DNA of 64,000 nt from Erodium maritimum (lineage: Eukaryota; Streptophyta; Magnoliopsida; Geraniales; Geraniaceae). The position numbers were made by a program, and so were the translations under genes. Within the stretch, counting starts at the first letter, position 1; every line of letters starts with the position of its first letter. This document shows, piece by piece, positions 1 to 12,349 of the stretch. A model generated the notes under the pieces. That model did no database searches. It was not told the DNA's origin and saw only the letters and a list, made by a program, of their open reading frames with translations. The DNA is taken from assembly GCA_963921825.1 (NCBI GenBank), contig OY997595.1, positions 66,495,879 through 66,559,878 on the forward strand, read 5' to 3'.

Positions 1-585
1 TTCACCTGCAAAGTCAGTTGTGGTTTCGGCTCACCGAGTCCTAGGTGCGCACCCTCCTCCACGTATCATATGAACGGTTACCCGACCACTGCTTTGGATG
101 CAGTTGTGCGGGTCACTTGTTCCCAAACTTTCCGTTGTAAGGAGGGAGAAAGGGTCCTTCCCTAAGGTCTCCAGCTGGCCCCCGGACGGCTATCATGACA
201 AGTCGTCACGGGAAAACAGTCCCGGGGACAAACTGGGTCTATTTGGGCGAATCTTCGGGGGTTCCAACCCGTCTTTTTGTTCTGGAGGGACCATGGCAGG
301 AGAGGAGGCAGAACAGGAACATCGATTCGGGCCCCTATATTGCAAAACCAGACAGAAGACCTCCAATATGAGAGATGCCTATGGGAGGAGGCCGCCAGAG
401 CTATCAGAAGTTCCATCCAATACCACCGGCCACTACATATGTATCTGTTGGGAGGAAGCGTTCGGAGAGGGAGGAAGGCTTGGAAGAATTGTAGGACTCC
501 ACTCATTCGGTGGGAACGCCACATACAACGGCGTGGGGCTATAAGCACAATCGCCTTGCCGAATGATTCTTAGGTGGTCCAGAGC
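1..585. other. unassigned sequence left of LTR A
   Basis: Moderately GC-rich DNA with overlapping open frames on both strands (for example 98-544 plus, 162-548 minus). None of the translations shows a domain I recognise. The abrupt boundary at 586, where the conserved LTR end TGTCACGCCCC starts, suggests this is older repeat DNA into which the LTR element came, or its internal flank. No gene is claimed. Confidence 0.4.
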
Positions 586-1194
586 TGTCACGCCCCAATT
601 TCAGTAAATCGAACTCGGGACGCGAACGTTTTAAAAACATAAAAACACTTGAAACCTGTTTTCATTAAATCACTTTAAAATACCAATTTAGTTCAACAAA
701 ATAATAATTACAACTTAAAACACGTCCCAACAAGTGGACAAAAAAACGAGGTACACGTCACTAGACTCAAAACACCCAGAAACCCGCTTCAAGCTCTTCA
801 AGCTTCAGAAGCTCACCTAGTCCGTCCCACGAATAGTACCTGTAGGAAAAGCAGCTAGGGGTGAGTGTTCGCTCACCACCACAGATAACATACTGACTAC
901 GGCATAATTAGCAAACAAAGCAAGTAACACCAACAACAACTCAACACCGGGAAACACCATCCCCAACCCAAGTACTCTAACTGAACATACACCCACTGTT
1001 GCCTTCCCTGACCAACTCGACACCCTGACACGTAAAGTAGACCCGACACAACCATTGACGACCTCTTCCAAGGACTCAAAAGAAAGTTACGCAACACCAA
1101 ACAGCATCACAAGGGATCACATCCCAAACAAGATCACGAAGGATCGCACACCAAACAAGATCACAAAGGATCGCAAACCAACTGTCAAGAACGC

Positions 1195-1975
1195 CCTCCC
1201 GGGACTCTAACCCGGTCAGGCCAACCCAAGAATGCTGCAACTTACCGGGACTCTAACCCGTAAGCCAGCCGGAAAAAGCTTGCACTTACCGGGACTCTAA
1301 CCCGTAAGCCAACCAAAGTATGCGTGCAACTTATCGAGACTCTAACCCGTAAGCCAGCCAAAGTATCCTCACAAACCCAAACCACACACGCGCGGCCAGG
1401 ACCCCTTTATTGGCGGGCGGGCCCCCTACCCCGTCTGAACATGCAGACGCGTGTGCTCGTGGACCCCCGTTTCAAGAAGCGGGCCCCCAACCTCCGGTAA
1501 CCACGAACACAATCACAATCACAATCACAATCACAATCACAAGCAAGTTCAACAACCAGTAACAACACAGGTTCAACGCTCACAGGCACTCATGCCACCA
1601 AGACACTAACAGTAAAACTCGGACTCAACAGCCCCACAGGCACTCACGGCCTCCCAAGACACACCGACAGTAAGACACGGACTCAACAACCCCACGGACA
1701 CTCACGGCCTCCCAAGACACCAACCATAAAACACGCTTGCAACTTACCGAGACTCTAACTCGTAAGCCAGCTAAAGAAAGCTTGCAACTTACCGGAACTC
1801 TAACCCGTAAGCCAGCTAAAGACACCAACCTTAGTACACGCCTCTCAAGACCGCCCAAACACCAAAGGTAAAGACACGGGTTCAACAACCCACGGGCACT
1901 CGTGGCCACCCAAACTCAACAATAAAACACGCTTGCAACTTACCGAGACTCTAACTCGTAAGCCAGCTAAAACAC
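1195..1975. repeat. tandem-repeat region inside LTR A
   Basis: A motif of about 30 bases centred on CGGGACTCTAACCCGTAAGC recurs at least seven times (near 1207, 1247, 1291, 1335, 1746, 1790 and 1944), interspersed with a second short motif, CTCACGGCC(T)CCCAAGACA, between about 1640 and 2060. Equivalent positions in the related LTRs at 20682, 34801 and 53649 also hold tandem arrays, but with different units. This part of the LTR is evidently prone to tandem expansion. Confidence 0.75.
1507..1543. repeat. hexanucleotide microsatellite (CACAAT)n
   Basis: About six uninterrupted copies of a CACAAT/AATCAC unit, lying inside the tandem-repeat part of LTR A. Confidence 0.9.
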
Positions 1976-3860
1976 CAACAGTAAAGCACGGGCTCTCACG
2001 GCCACCCAAACACGAATAATAATACGGGCTCTCATGGCCACCCAAGACTCAACAATAATAAAACGGGCTCTCAAGGCCACCCAAAACACCAAAATAAACA
2101 AACAACCTCCGGCTTAACCAAAGCCTCCAACAGTCCTAATATCAACAGTTTCTCAATCAACCTCCGGGCATGGTCATATGCCTCCAGTAATTCTAATAAC
2201 GCTAAGTTCTCTGCTCCTACGGCATTACTAAGTGTCTCATGCTTTTCTCATAATTACTAAGCTCTCGTAACATGCTTTTCTAATAAACGCTACAATTCCG
2301 TATCAAGCTTTTCTAATAATTAATAAACCTACTCAACCCACGACACCCCGGTGTCACATGCAATTCTACTGTTAACTTTCCCCAGTCAGGGCCGAGATCC
2401 GGCTACTTTTCCCTACCTCGTGCGTGTTCTCCCAAAAGCCAAACCACGAGCTCCGGTGATGATCTTAGTCACTCACCCAGCTTTCCCTTGCCTCGGTCCG
2501 TGGTACGATCTAAAAGAACACAATTAAAGGCACTTTTAAACTAGCACGAATAAACCAAAAACCATTAAAATCGAAGCCCAAACTTAACCCCGACAATGTC
2601 GATCACTCCCAAACTTCCCAATTACTCGACATTGTCGATAAAGGACCCGAAAAGGCCCGATTCACCCGACATGGCGAATCTGCCCGGGTTTTGTAAATGC
2701 CCTTCCGGGGCTCCAAAAATTCCTGTTTTCGTTTCTACGGTCTTAGAATAATTCAAGGGTCCCAAGGCACTCGACGGAATCGAATTCCGACTTCCGAGTC
2801 AATTAATTAGCGTTTAAAGTTTCTAAACCCGATAAATGCAACTTTTGCAATTTAAATCCAAATTTCGATTCGGTTAAGGATAAATGGTCCGGGGAACGTT
2901 TTAAACCACCCGAGCACTAAAACCCGAGCACCCGAGCACGTGGGCCCCACACGGCCACAATGGAAAAATTCCCTTTTTGCCCCAAAACGTTCCTAACGAA
3001 CCCCAAACCTCAACCATTCATCTTTAAACCAATTCTAACCAAAACCCAACCATAATCAAACCGTTTAAACTCAAACCCTAAAATTTAAACGTATCAAAAC
3101 GAAAATCGGTTAGGTGCTCACCGTAGGGAATGAGGACGGGATGACGAATCTTCAATCGTTGAGTCGATCGGTCGGTCGGATCGTCGGGAAATCACCAAAA
3201 TCTCCCCTTTTTCTTTCCTTTTCTCTCCTTCCCTTTCTCTCTCTTCTTTCTCTCTCCATTTCCTATTTTGCTGCTGAATTGCCGTGTATCACCTCCACAT
3301 TTCCCTTTTAAGTTGATTCAAACACTAACACATAGCAAAAAGACCAAAATGCCCTTCCTTTTCCTTGTCTTTTCTTTAAAGTCAAGGGTAAAGTTGTCCT
3401 CCCCTTTTCCTTCCACCACATTCATGTCATGTGTCATGTGGGTCCCACACCTTTTTGGAAAATATCTTCTAGATATTTTTCACTCAGATTCGCGAAATTC
3501 GGCGGTTTCGGGCCCCGAACGGGCACTTTTTCCAAGAAATTACGAAACTTCACGGGCTACAAGGAAATGGCTCAACTAAGACCGCTGCGACGACGGCTAA
3601 GCTTTTTGGATCCAAAACGGTCCTCGAATGGACCAAAACGTTGCTCGGTTGACTTTTCCAGCGAAAAGTCAACTTTTCCCAAATTGATCAGAAAGTTGCC
3701 CCGAGTCCCCCGGAACTCACTTTGGTCGATAACGGGGTCAACTTAAGTCCGGTATGACCCTCGGGGTCAAATTTAGGTTCAATTAAGTGACTGATCAAAA
3801 TTTTTAAATTTTCCTGTTTTTCGCACGTTTGACTGGCGTTGACCGGGAGTGGTTATTACA

Positions 3861-5129
3861 GGGGGGTTGGCCAGTCTCACCGCCCCTCTAAATGTAAGGT
3901 GGCAGAGGTCCCACCAAGAACCGACAAGGTACTCCCCTACCTGCTCGGAGGTCAACAATCCCGCGTTTTGGAGCCCTACCATTATCAGTCTAGGGAGGAC
4001 GGCGCACGCTGACAACCTGGTGGGGAGTACTCAGTCCATCATAGTTTTTATTCGGCAATGGGTCTGCTCTATCCTAACTTCCAATCAAGATTCGCTGTAT
4101 CGGTGTTGTTAGACGCTACCGCAACATCCCCTTCTAGACATTTCAGGAGGCGGTCGATGCCTTGAGCTCTTTACTTTCTTGTCTGAGTGTCCTCCATCGC
4201 GGGTACACGTTTTCAATTATGTCATTTCATTTTATTTCCAGTGTTTTATTTCTTATTTACTTGTAAACACTCGTTATTTATAATATACAATTGTTATTTT
4301 CAAAAATAAATAATATCTTCCATTTAAAGTCAATTTCATTTAATTATAATTCGTCCAAACGAGCAGTAGTTAAATTAAGCCCCTCGAATGGCCTATATGG
4401 TTTCAAATATCTCCCCAATTCTATTTCCGCCTCCAACTCTAATCGTGTCACACCAATTATGACCTCGTTGTCACGACTACCGTTGACATTCTTCGCTTCT
4501 CGCTATGCAATGCCCCCATGGTCTGATCGATGCAATGACGACAGCCCCGCCCCCACCTCGCGCCGCAACCTCTTTCCCACTGGTCTGGCCTGCCCTTCGA
4601 TAGGGAATCTCCTGCCCATGACTACTCCCCGCGCGTTGAAGTCGTTCTGGAGACACGACAATGTGGAGGAAATTTCCCCAGCCCTACAATGGTTGCCCGC
4701 TGGTGCAGTCATGTACACTCGGGGTCACCTACCTAGTCGATCCATTACTACACTACCACCAGAGAGGAACTCGAGACCAACATGACCCATTCGCCATATG
4801 AGATCCATAAGGGACATCCATTTCTGGTTAGAGGGAGTTATCCCAGCGAATACCCTATCCGTGATTGTGCTCCTCGCTTGTTGGGATTACACCTGTGGAG
4901 ACCGATCTATCAACAAGAACTGGTGGTAGAGGAAGAAATCGTCACTGGACAAGAGAAGCGGAACACTCAGGAGGCGTCGCAAGCGCAAACAATACTATTT
5001 CGAGTCCACATCATTGTGGATGTACGCCCCAACATGCATCCACCAGTCGGATACCGCAACCAGAGAGGGGACCCCCACCAATTCATGGTTCAGAGAGGTG
5101 ATCCTAATGATGGAAGAAGTCACGGTAGG
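3861..5129. other. unassigned, ORF-bearing repeat-like DNA
   Basis: There are open frames on both strands (3779-4015 minus, 4291-4785 plus, 4503-4718 minus, 4782-5288 plus) but no domain I can recognise. Base composition changes from balanced (3861-4200) to AT-rich (4210-4380) to GC-rich (4500-4760), so several fragments of different origin may be joined. No splice pattern or promoter is evident. Confidence 0.35.
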
Positions 5130-5308
5130 CAGTGGCGGAGCCACATGGTGCCCAGGGGGGCACGTGCCCTCCTCAATTTTTTTTTTCAAAAATACCCTTT
5201 AATTTCTTCTAATTTTGTAGTTGTTCCCCACTTCAATTTCTTTTACAGTCACGTATTGACACTGAAAATTTTCGGTGCCCCTCACTGAAAAAGCTAGCTC
5301 CGCCACTG
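5130..5308. mobile_element. hAT-type MITE (179 bp)
   Basis: Terminal inverted repeats CAGTGGCGGAGCCA (left) and, on the complement of the right end, CAGTGGCGGAGCTA match at 13 of 14 positions. This terminus is common in plant hAT-type non-autonomous elements. The flanking eight bases, ACGGTAGG and ATTGTAGT, agree at five of eight positions, fitting an old 8-bp target duplication. The interior holds a T-run and no ORF. It sits inside the unassigned DNA that continues on both sides. Confidence 0.75.
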
Positions 5309-5850
5309 ATTGTAGTCACTCGGAGGTAGCCCACAACCACCCATATACCTCTTCCAAGGGATTTGGTCTTGCTGGGCCAGAAGCGAGGCCAACCAAACAT
5401 CTCTCTAGTCTCCATGAGACCGTTGAAGCACCATGTAGTGTTCTAGAGGTGTCTCCCGGTCCTCAGGGGATGGACATTATTAGTTAAACAACCTCCTCAT
5501 TTTCTTGTATACTTCTTGGATGACTATCGAGACAACACAAGCCTATTCAAGCCGAGATGAGGTAAGCTCTTTGGATTTACTCCGCCAATCACCAAGAGAA
5601 TAAGGCACCACACCCCTAACTTATTCCCTATTAATACAAAGTCTCCTACTATATAATCAATGTTCCGGCCATACAGAAATTTTATCTCGTTCTTTTCAAT
5701 TATTTCCACTATTATATGATCAATTTGATCTTTCTATTCTCGATTCATAAAACCTCCTGCTTTATGCTAAAAAAAATATATTGCAGCTTTAATTATCTGA
5801 ATACGTGTTAAGCTTGAGAATACCCCTTAATCATTCATATTTGGAGCTTT
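5309..5850. other. unassigned spacer
   Basis: The first 180 bases continue the unassigned DNA left of the MITE; the rest is AT-rich. No gene or repeat boundary was recognised. Confidence 0.4.
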
Positions 5851-5860
5851 AATTAAGGTC

Positions 5861-6741
5861 ATGAAAATTAATATTAATTTTTAGTATCAAAAGCTTAAGA
5901 ATCTCATCTAGGGTTTTGAGAGTCTTGCCGCCGTTTACACCTCCATGGCTATGGCTATGGTAATTGCCATAACTTATGCCATGGGTCTTCTTCTCTCTTC
6001 TGCCCACTCCCCCCTTTGCACTGTCTCCTTGGATCATGCGAAGTTTTTCTCTAGTAGGGCTTCTTTCAACTCGTCTCTAGCCACCGCGACGTTGGCCTCC
6101 TCCCTCCATCAACGGAGCATCTCTCGATCTATTTCGGTCTATCCTCTGCCCCAGGGGTTTCCGTCTCTACAGTCGTCGTCCCTGATGCTGCCACTGCCGT
6201 CCTTGAAGCCGCCGCCACCCCTACTGCTGTCGCAGCCTCGGATGTCTCCGCCATCTCTGATGCCGCCGCCGTCCCTGCAGTTGCAGCAGCCGGCTCTGTC
6301 GCAGTCGGCGCGTCCTGCTCCCTGGCCTCCACCGCCGCAACCGCCTCGTTCCCTTTAACGATTATGACTCTGGCTAATCGAAAGAGTTACATTTATTTTG
6401 TTTGATTTTGTCTTTGCATGATCAATGCCTATCGATCATAGAATCAAGGACTTCTCCAGGGAGGGGAGCATCAGGGAATGGCCCGACCAAGACGATGCTT
6501 TGCCTCCCCCAATCACTATTACTGTTGAGGTCTCTCAGGATCTCCGGTACCATCTTCTTCCTCTTTGCAGTCTGTCTATTCCCATGAGACATCACAATAC
6601 CGTCTGTGACAGTTATGGTACTACGAGGATCAGAGAACCATTGTTCATCCTTCTGATTGGCTCTCTGCTTGAAGAGCCTATTCCCCGATGCAGGATAATG
6701 TAATCGATTTTAAGTAATAAAATTGTACCCGTTCAAAAATA
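5861..6741 (+). mobile_element. retroposon family A, copy 1
   Basis: A GC-rich insert of about 880 bp in AT-rich DNA, ending in an A-rich tail (CCCGTTCAAAAATAA). It is flanked by AATTAAGGTC at 5851-5860 and 6742-6751, with similar bases continuing, which is a target duplication typical of LINE-driven insertion. The 6440-6560 part is alignable at nucleotide level with the minus-strand insert at 44436-45518: shared blocks include GGGAGGGGAGCATC and GACGATGCTTTGCCTCCC. Short ORFs occur (5945-6358, 6425-6703) but show no known domain and no reverse transcriptase, so it is probably non-autonomous. Confidence 0.7.
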
Positions 6742-7180
6742 AATTAAGGTCGTAAAATCACACAATACCTTCACAATAAGACACGTGTTGCATGGCTGAC
6801 TTGACTATCTGGTTGGTTATGAAAATGTCTTGCATGGTTGGTGATTCGTGGCCTAAAACGTAAATAAATAAAGAAGATTTGTGATTGAATGGTGAAAAAG
6901 AAACATACTAATTGCCAAGATTATTAATTAATCAATCATGCGGAATTAACTATTCTTAATTAAAAGCTTTTCACTACCTCCAAGTGAGGTTCTCTCTACC
7001 CTACTTAGGGTTTACCGTAGCTGTCGCCGTCGCAGTCGTCGACTAACGCCCCACCCCCAGCCACCGCCTGTCCTTCATCGTCTGCAGCCCCTCCTTCCTC
7101 GTAGCTCATCCTTTCCGCACCAGCATCATGGTTCTACCCATCTCACGCCGCCATCACGATGGCCCTCCCTTTAGGGCACC

Positions 7181-7966
7181 ATGGTCGCCAGACCTTCCCC
7201 CCATCCTCGCCTCTTCACAACCGGCCACCGTCGTCCCTTCACGATCGACCACCCCAACCCCACATTGGGCCTGCATAACCGGGGGTGGTCCATGCATGGT
7301 GCGATCCACGATCCGACGTGGTTGCACCCGTCGCCCTGGAGCCGACCCATACCGGAGCCCGCCCGGCCTCTCGCCGCCAGTCACTGTAATCGCCGCCCCC
7401 TACCGGATTGGGACCAGGGAATCCGGCGACATGATTCCTTATATCAGGGCCTGGCCCCCGTCCCCTCACCGGTGCACATTGCGATCCCAGCCTACCAATG
7501 GGATCCGGTGCACTGCTTCTCCTGGTCATCGGCTTACCAGCCAGGGTATGCTAACTCGGGGATCGGGCTACGCCCTAGAATGGCTCCTCGCTCCACGGGG
7601 CAAGCAAATCCTAAGAGGTTCGCGAACAGTAGGGGACATGCAAACCATGGTAACCGGAGTACTACCGTTAGGGTTCTGGTCCCGACTCCAACGATAGCCA
7701 AACGCCATGGAGAGGAAGTCCCAAGCCCAAAATCACACCTGAAGATCGGGGCAAAGTGGAAGATACTCGATCCGAGATTGGGAGAACTGAAGGACTGCAC
7801 TTTGGCCCGTCGGGGGATCTTGCGATTCACCACTGCCGTTGGACCAAGACCCAGGGTGATTAAGACGGGTTATAAGTCGGAGTCCAAGATGCTGCCAACC
7901 AACACCGAGAAAATGCAGGAACGAGAAGTCAGCCCGGGGGACTACAATCCCCCGGGGGATGAATGA
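7181..7966 (+). CDS. 261-codon ORF of retroposon family B, unknown product
   Basis: The longest open frame in the retroposon encodes a proline-, histidine- and arginine-rich product with an acidic end (GDYNPPGDE). I recognise no domain: no RRM, zinc knuckle, reverse transcriptase or endonuclease motif. An overlapping frame (7128-7697) is also open, as GC-rich DNA often allows, so the ORF may be chance. The related copy near 11 kb does not keep an ORF of this length, which argues against strong coding constraint. It could be a degraded LINE ORF1 or non-coding. Confidence 0.3.
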   Translation: MVARPSPHPRLFTTGHRRPFTIDHPNPTLGLHNRGWSMHGAIHDPTWLHPSPWSRPIPEPARPLAASHCNRRPLPDWDQGIRRHDSLYQGLAPVPSPVHIAIPAYQWDPVHCFSWSSAYQPGYANSGIGLRPRMAPRSTGQANPKRFANSRGHANHGNRSTTVRVLVPTPTIAKRHGEEVPSPKSHLKIGAKWKILDPRLGELKDCTLARRGILRFTTAVGPRPRVIKTGYKSESKMLPTNTEKMQEREVSPGDYNPPGDE

Positions 7967-8189
7967 TCCCCCAGGGCGGGGGTGGGAAGGACCGTCAGGG
8001 GCCTATACCCACAGACCCGGGACGTCTAAAGCCGGGAAGTCTCGGGGAATCCGCAACCAAGGCTATCTTTCATTTCAGTTTATTTGGTTTAGGGCGAATA
8101 ATGTTTTGGCTAGATAGTTTCTGTTCTGTTATTTACTTACTTTTCGAAACGTTGGATCGAGGAACTCTTGAGGTCGGATCCGCGAAAAA

Positions 8190-8345
8190 AAAGAAAACTA
8201 TATGTATGGAACCATGTGCGCCCGATGGGCCACGGCCGATCGGGACAAAAACTGGAGTCCGAGAGTCCCGATCCTGACCCGAATGGGTAAACAAATGGGT
8301 ACCCATTGGATATGGGTATTTTTGCCATGTCTATCCGGGACTGTT
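8190..8345. repeat. hAT-like dispersed repeat fragment near retroposon tail
   Basis: The stretch GGGTACCCATTGGATATGGG followed by TATTTTTGCCAT resembles 63670-63715 near the end of the window, with the same order of CGGGTACCCAAT, TATGGGTTTTTT and GCCATCCCTA. Such GGCAAAAA-CCCATA-GGGTACCC strings are common in plant hAT-type MITE ends. It may be an insertion carried inside the retroposon or a piece mobilised with it. Confidence 0.45.
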
Positions 8346-8420
8346 AGGTCCCTCCTTGTAAGCATGATAAGATCGTAATACAACTTCTTTCCCGTTTCAA
8401 AAAAAAACTATTCTTAATTA

Positions 8421-10560
8421 TGTTGGCTTATCATGAGAATGTATCAATAATTGATCACTATACAAATCCACCACCTTCTCTATCCCGCCTTCACTCCACC
8501 CACCTAATTTCATTTTTAAGTCCTTTTCTAGACTTTGTACGATATCCAAATTCTAGTGACACATAATGTAAGTCAAAAAGTTTTTTAATCATCTAAGCAA
8601 ACCCTTATTGATTTCACATCATCTGAGCTAGCATAATTTTACGTACAAACATATATGATAAAAAGTTCATAATCCAGAAGCTAACGTACAACGATCTTTG
8701 TACCTACGTACATACTTAATAAAAGGTTAAACTAATTCTTTTCGTTTTAAAAAAAAGGTTAAACTTCATGTATTTACTTGTTTAATTTATTTTGAGACAA
8801 AAAACTATATAAAAAGCGAGTATGTAACTAAATAAAATTCACCAATTAACGGATTTTTTCCTCAAAAAATAAATATAAAAAGGTAAACACATATAGTTTG
8901 ACCTTTTATCAGATATGTATATGAGAACAAAGTTCACGACAGATCTATTCGTTGAGACGAAAGATCATTAGAAAATCAGTTTTTATTATTATCCGTAATT
9001 TCAATTATATATTTATTTTACATATCTAGGTCGGATTTTTGTTTCTAACAATAATTCAGTTTCATATCAAATAATGTTCGTAAAAATACAATAATTTAGA
9101 GAGTAATTAATATTACTATAAAAAATAACAACCGACATATATAATCGTTTATTTGGATCTTTATAACTACAATAAAATCACTATGGCACATTAATATGAT
9201 GAACCATCGTATTCACAACCTTCAAATTTTTCAAAAACGTGATTTAATGTTATGCACAAATAAGTTCAGTCTTATATTAAGCCAAAATATCAATACAATC
9301 ATCATACTGTACAAACATGCTTTAAATAGTATTTAGTTATTTAATAAATAAACAAATACATGTAAGACCATCTTTTTGGTGAGTGGAGATTGGAGGAAAC
9401 TTACCGTGAAAGAAATTGGATTTGTCTTAAAATGTCTTTTCTTTACCACCTTTCCCCGTATTCGAGCACCCTTGTTTTAAGCTCATGGTTTTGGAAGCAA
9501 CCTCGTGAATATTCTTAGCCATCACTACACAAACTTGTATTCAAGCATGTATATCACGGGTTTTTTAGGGATTTCGGTTTCAGTTTTTGGGATCGGAGTT
9601 GAGAATAGTAACGATTTTGGACCCAAACCGAGAATCGATAAATACCGACTCTCAATGGTTGGAATCACAACAAATTGATTCCTCTTTAGGAGTCGTGTTG
9701 TAGCTCATTTCGGTTCATTTTTAGCCAATAGGAATGCGACACGTGATACACAAATTATATTTTTATTTAAATATTTTAAATGTATTATTTTATTCAATGA
9801 TTATTATTTAAATTACAGGAGTAATCGACATTGAGATCCCTACACGACGTGAACATGCTCTTAGCTCTCGAAGCTTCAAGTTTATTTCTTTTTCACGTGT
9901 CTATTATTTATTTTGTTTTGCTATAAATTTTATTTGATCAATGTTATCGGTACAAGTATAAGATATCAATATAATTTTTTACGTGATTCTTTAGATTTCC
10001 TCTCATTTTCAAAAGATTAGTCTTTTCCGTTCTGAAAGCATACGATTTATATAAATTATGTCTCACACCTTTACCATGGGTTCTAATTTAGTGTGATTTA
10101 GTTTGAAATGTAGGATAAATCCAAAGCTTGATAGAACATTTATGTATATTCTACATATGGAGGCCTTGCAAAATGAAAACAATATACAAAGAACTAATCA
10201 CAAGTAACCATTTCTTTAATCTTCTCCACTAGAAACCACTTTGGGCTAACAAATTTAATATAGTATATCTTTAATTTTGTAGATTTTGACCAAAACTTTC
10301 TGAACACATAACCAATAACAGCATTTAAATATGGGAAAACTTGGATACTATGAGGGATGAAATCGGGTTAACTTGTCCTCTCCGTAACAGTTTGGAATTA
10401 TATATTTTTGATGTTCATCTTCTTACCGAGAACATATAACTCAAACTTGTAAAACAAACAACGAAAAATCAACTCATTGATTTATCAGGACCGTTTGAGA
10501 GAAGACTAGTGTTTCGATACCACTCTGAGGGATCCTAATTGCCTACTTTTATTAAAAGTA
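8421..10560. other. AT-rich intergenic spacer
   Basis: More than 2 kb of AT-rich DNA without an ORF above 60 codons. No promoter, RNA gene or terminal repeat was recognised; only a GC-richer patch at about 9560-9730 stands out. Confidence 0.6.
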
Positions 10561-10569
10561 TTCCTCTTA

Positions 10570-11545
10570 CATTAACTATTTTTTTTGTTTGAAACGGGTA
10601 ATCGGGGAAGTGCACTAATGCAAAAAAGAAACCATACACAGTAGAGCGTAACTTTTCTGGGTTCCAGATATGTGTTCGGGCCAACCGTAGTAAGCGCAAC
10701 GCTCATGGACCCATAAAACTAGCCTACTTGATATCGTAGACAATACCTCAGGACATCCCCTTACTGACATTTCAACAAAACAGAAAAAGACATGCCTAAA
10801 CCAACAAAGTCAAAGACCTAATCGAACTAAAGACAGGTAATAAGAAACATTAAAGAAAACTGGAAATAGTGCTCTGATTGCGGCTTTCTCGAGACTCACC
10901 AACACCCGTAGTCCCGGGTTTGTGGGTATAATCCGTAGACGAACCCTCCCATCCCCGTCGGGTCTTCTCATTTTTCCGAAGGAGGCTGAACCGCCTCCGT
11001 CTGTGGATCCTGGACCCGATCGACGACATGAAGTACGTCGTGACCCTTGTGTTGCATTCATCCGGCGCCCCGAGGACGATCTCGTCGCCTAGGGTGATGG
11101 CGGCGAGCTCCGCCCCGTCGTTGACGCAGGCCAGATGCCCCGGACTTGATCGATCGCAGGGGCTTGATCGACCGTAGGAGCAAGGATGGCCGGGGAGGCT
11201 TGATCGGTTGCAGGAACAGGGGCGGCCGGACTCTATCCCCGAATGTTGCGCAGGGTCGGTAGGAGATACACAGGGGAAAGGACGGTCGTCTCGCCATGAC
11301 TGATTTCGGTCGGGACGGGGCTGCTCAAGACCAGAAAGCTACGGCGCGAGAAAAGGATGGAGGCGGACGCGATGGTTGCGAAACCTGGAGCAGGCACCCG
11401 GTGGCACACATCGACCGGGGAGGTGATCGGCGATGGAGAAAGTCAACCCCTGAGGAATACGCTACGAAACCCTAAAAGGTTGATCCATGGAAGCCTCTCG
11501 AAGCTTTTTAAGGCCGGCTTCCAAGAAAAACGATGTTGAAGGAAG
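10570..11545 (-). mobile_element. retroposon family B, copy 2
   Basis: On the minus strand the tail reads CCCGTTTCAAACAAAAAAA (around 10575-10600), like the end of the copy at 6963-8405. About 300 bases upstream of the tail the shared block ATACCCACAAACCCGGGAC occurs. The insert is GC-rich, with short arginine- and proline-rich frames (10810-11061, 11058-11297) of no known domain. I could not find a matching target duplication, so the right boundary is approximate. Confidence 0.6.
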
Positions 11546-11990
11546 ATTAAACAAACGCAATGTTCATGGTGGAGAGCGGAGGTGCGTTTTTTTTTTGATG
11601 TACATATACAATAAAAACAGTATAAATTAGTAACAAGATTGTTTTGATATTTCTTATGTTGAACGACACTTGTTTAGTATACGAAACTCACAACAACACG
11701 AGATCGAATGGATTCTATCTTAACTCCTCCTACAATCTCGGAACTATATACATATAGTGTACCGCATTTTATGTAAGGAACAAATTTGTTTTTGAAAAGA
11801 CTACAATGCACATAGTCAGCCATAGATCTACACAAATGAGTAAGGGCAAAACAGTGAATTGAGTTGCAAAAATGACATCTGGCCCGCAATTGAATTGATT
11901 TTCACACTTAACCTAACACTCACCTAAACCTTTGGCTTTTTTATACTTTTTTTGTGTCCTGGCCACCACTGATTTTTTTAGCGTAAACTT
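11546..11990. other. unassigned AT-rich spacer
   Basis: Contains T-runs near 11588 and 11940 that could be tails of further minus-strand retroposons, but no family match was seen. Confidence 0.35.
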
Positions 11991-12300
11991 CGAATTTATT
12001 AGAGCATGTATAACATGTGAACTTTTTACACAATCGTGTTTTTGTGATTCGCGGTTCGCAATCCGTACGTTGTGGCATCTGTGATCTGCGAACCACAACC
12101 ACAAAAACATGAATCGTGGATCACGTCGCGCACCGTGAATTATATTTATAGGTTGCGGTGTGTGACACAAATCACGACTCACGTTTTTGTGGTTCACAGT
12201 TCGCGAATCACGAACCGCAAATCACAAAAACAAGATTCGTGGTTTGTGGTTCGTGTAGAGGGTTCGCACGATGTACATGTTTTTAGTGATCGGAACGAAT
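11990..12300. repeat. hairpin-rich repeat (possible MITE)
   Basis: The words GTGATTCGCGGTTCGC and CGAATCACGAACCGC, with TTTTTGTG / CACAAAAAC, occur several times in both orientations between 12040 and 12260. Long imperfect hairpins can form. No clear outer terminal repeat or target duplication was identified, so the family is unknown. Confidence 0.5.
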
Positions 12301-12349
12301 AATATATGAATTTTTTTGTCATTTTGTAGTAGAAATCAGCGGGCAACCG

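Larger units (their letters stand above)
586..3860 (-). mobile_element. long Ty3/Gypsy-type LTR, copy A
   Basis: Read on the minus strand it starts TGTAATAACCACTCCCGGTC and ends in the block GGGGCGTGACA. Both ends match four other long LTR copies in this window (20682, 23737, 34801 and 53649), and the first about 200 bases are clearly alignable with the copies at 23737 and 53649, including the shared block around AAAAAGCTTAGCCGTCGT. The length is 3,275 bp. The flanking five bases (581-585 AGAGC; 3861-3865 GGGGG) do not match, so it is either one LTR of a larger broken element or a rearranged solo LTR. No protein-coding part is recognised next to it. It is a fossil. Confidence 0.8.
6963..8405 (+). 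mobile_element. retroposon family B, copy 1
   Basis: A 1.44-kb GC-rich insert ending in CCCGTTTC plus a run of A. It is flanked by a perfect 15-bp duplication, AACTATTCTTAATTA, at 6948-6962 and 8406-8420. This identifies a poly(A) retroposon moved by L1-type target-primed insertion. It has one long ORF (7181-7966) and no reverse transcriptase, hence it is non-autonomous. A second, minus-strand copy lies at about 10570-11545 and shares the block ACCCACA(A/G)ACCCGGGAC near the same place relative to the tail. Confidence 0.8.

Noticed and set aside
586-3860. LTR A as a clean solo LTR with target duplication
   Set aside because: The flanking five bases AGAGC and GGGGG do not match.
6129-6332. 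Alanine/threonine-rich minus-strand frame
   Set aside because: Shadow of a CT- and GCC-rich retroposon segment with no domain.
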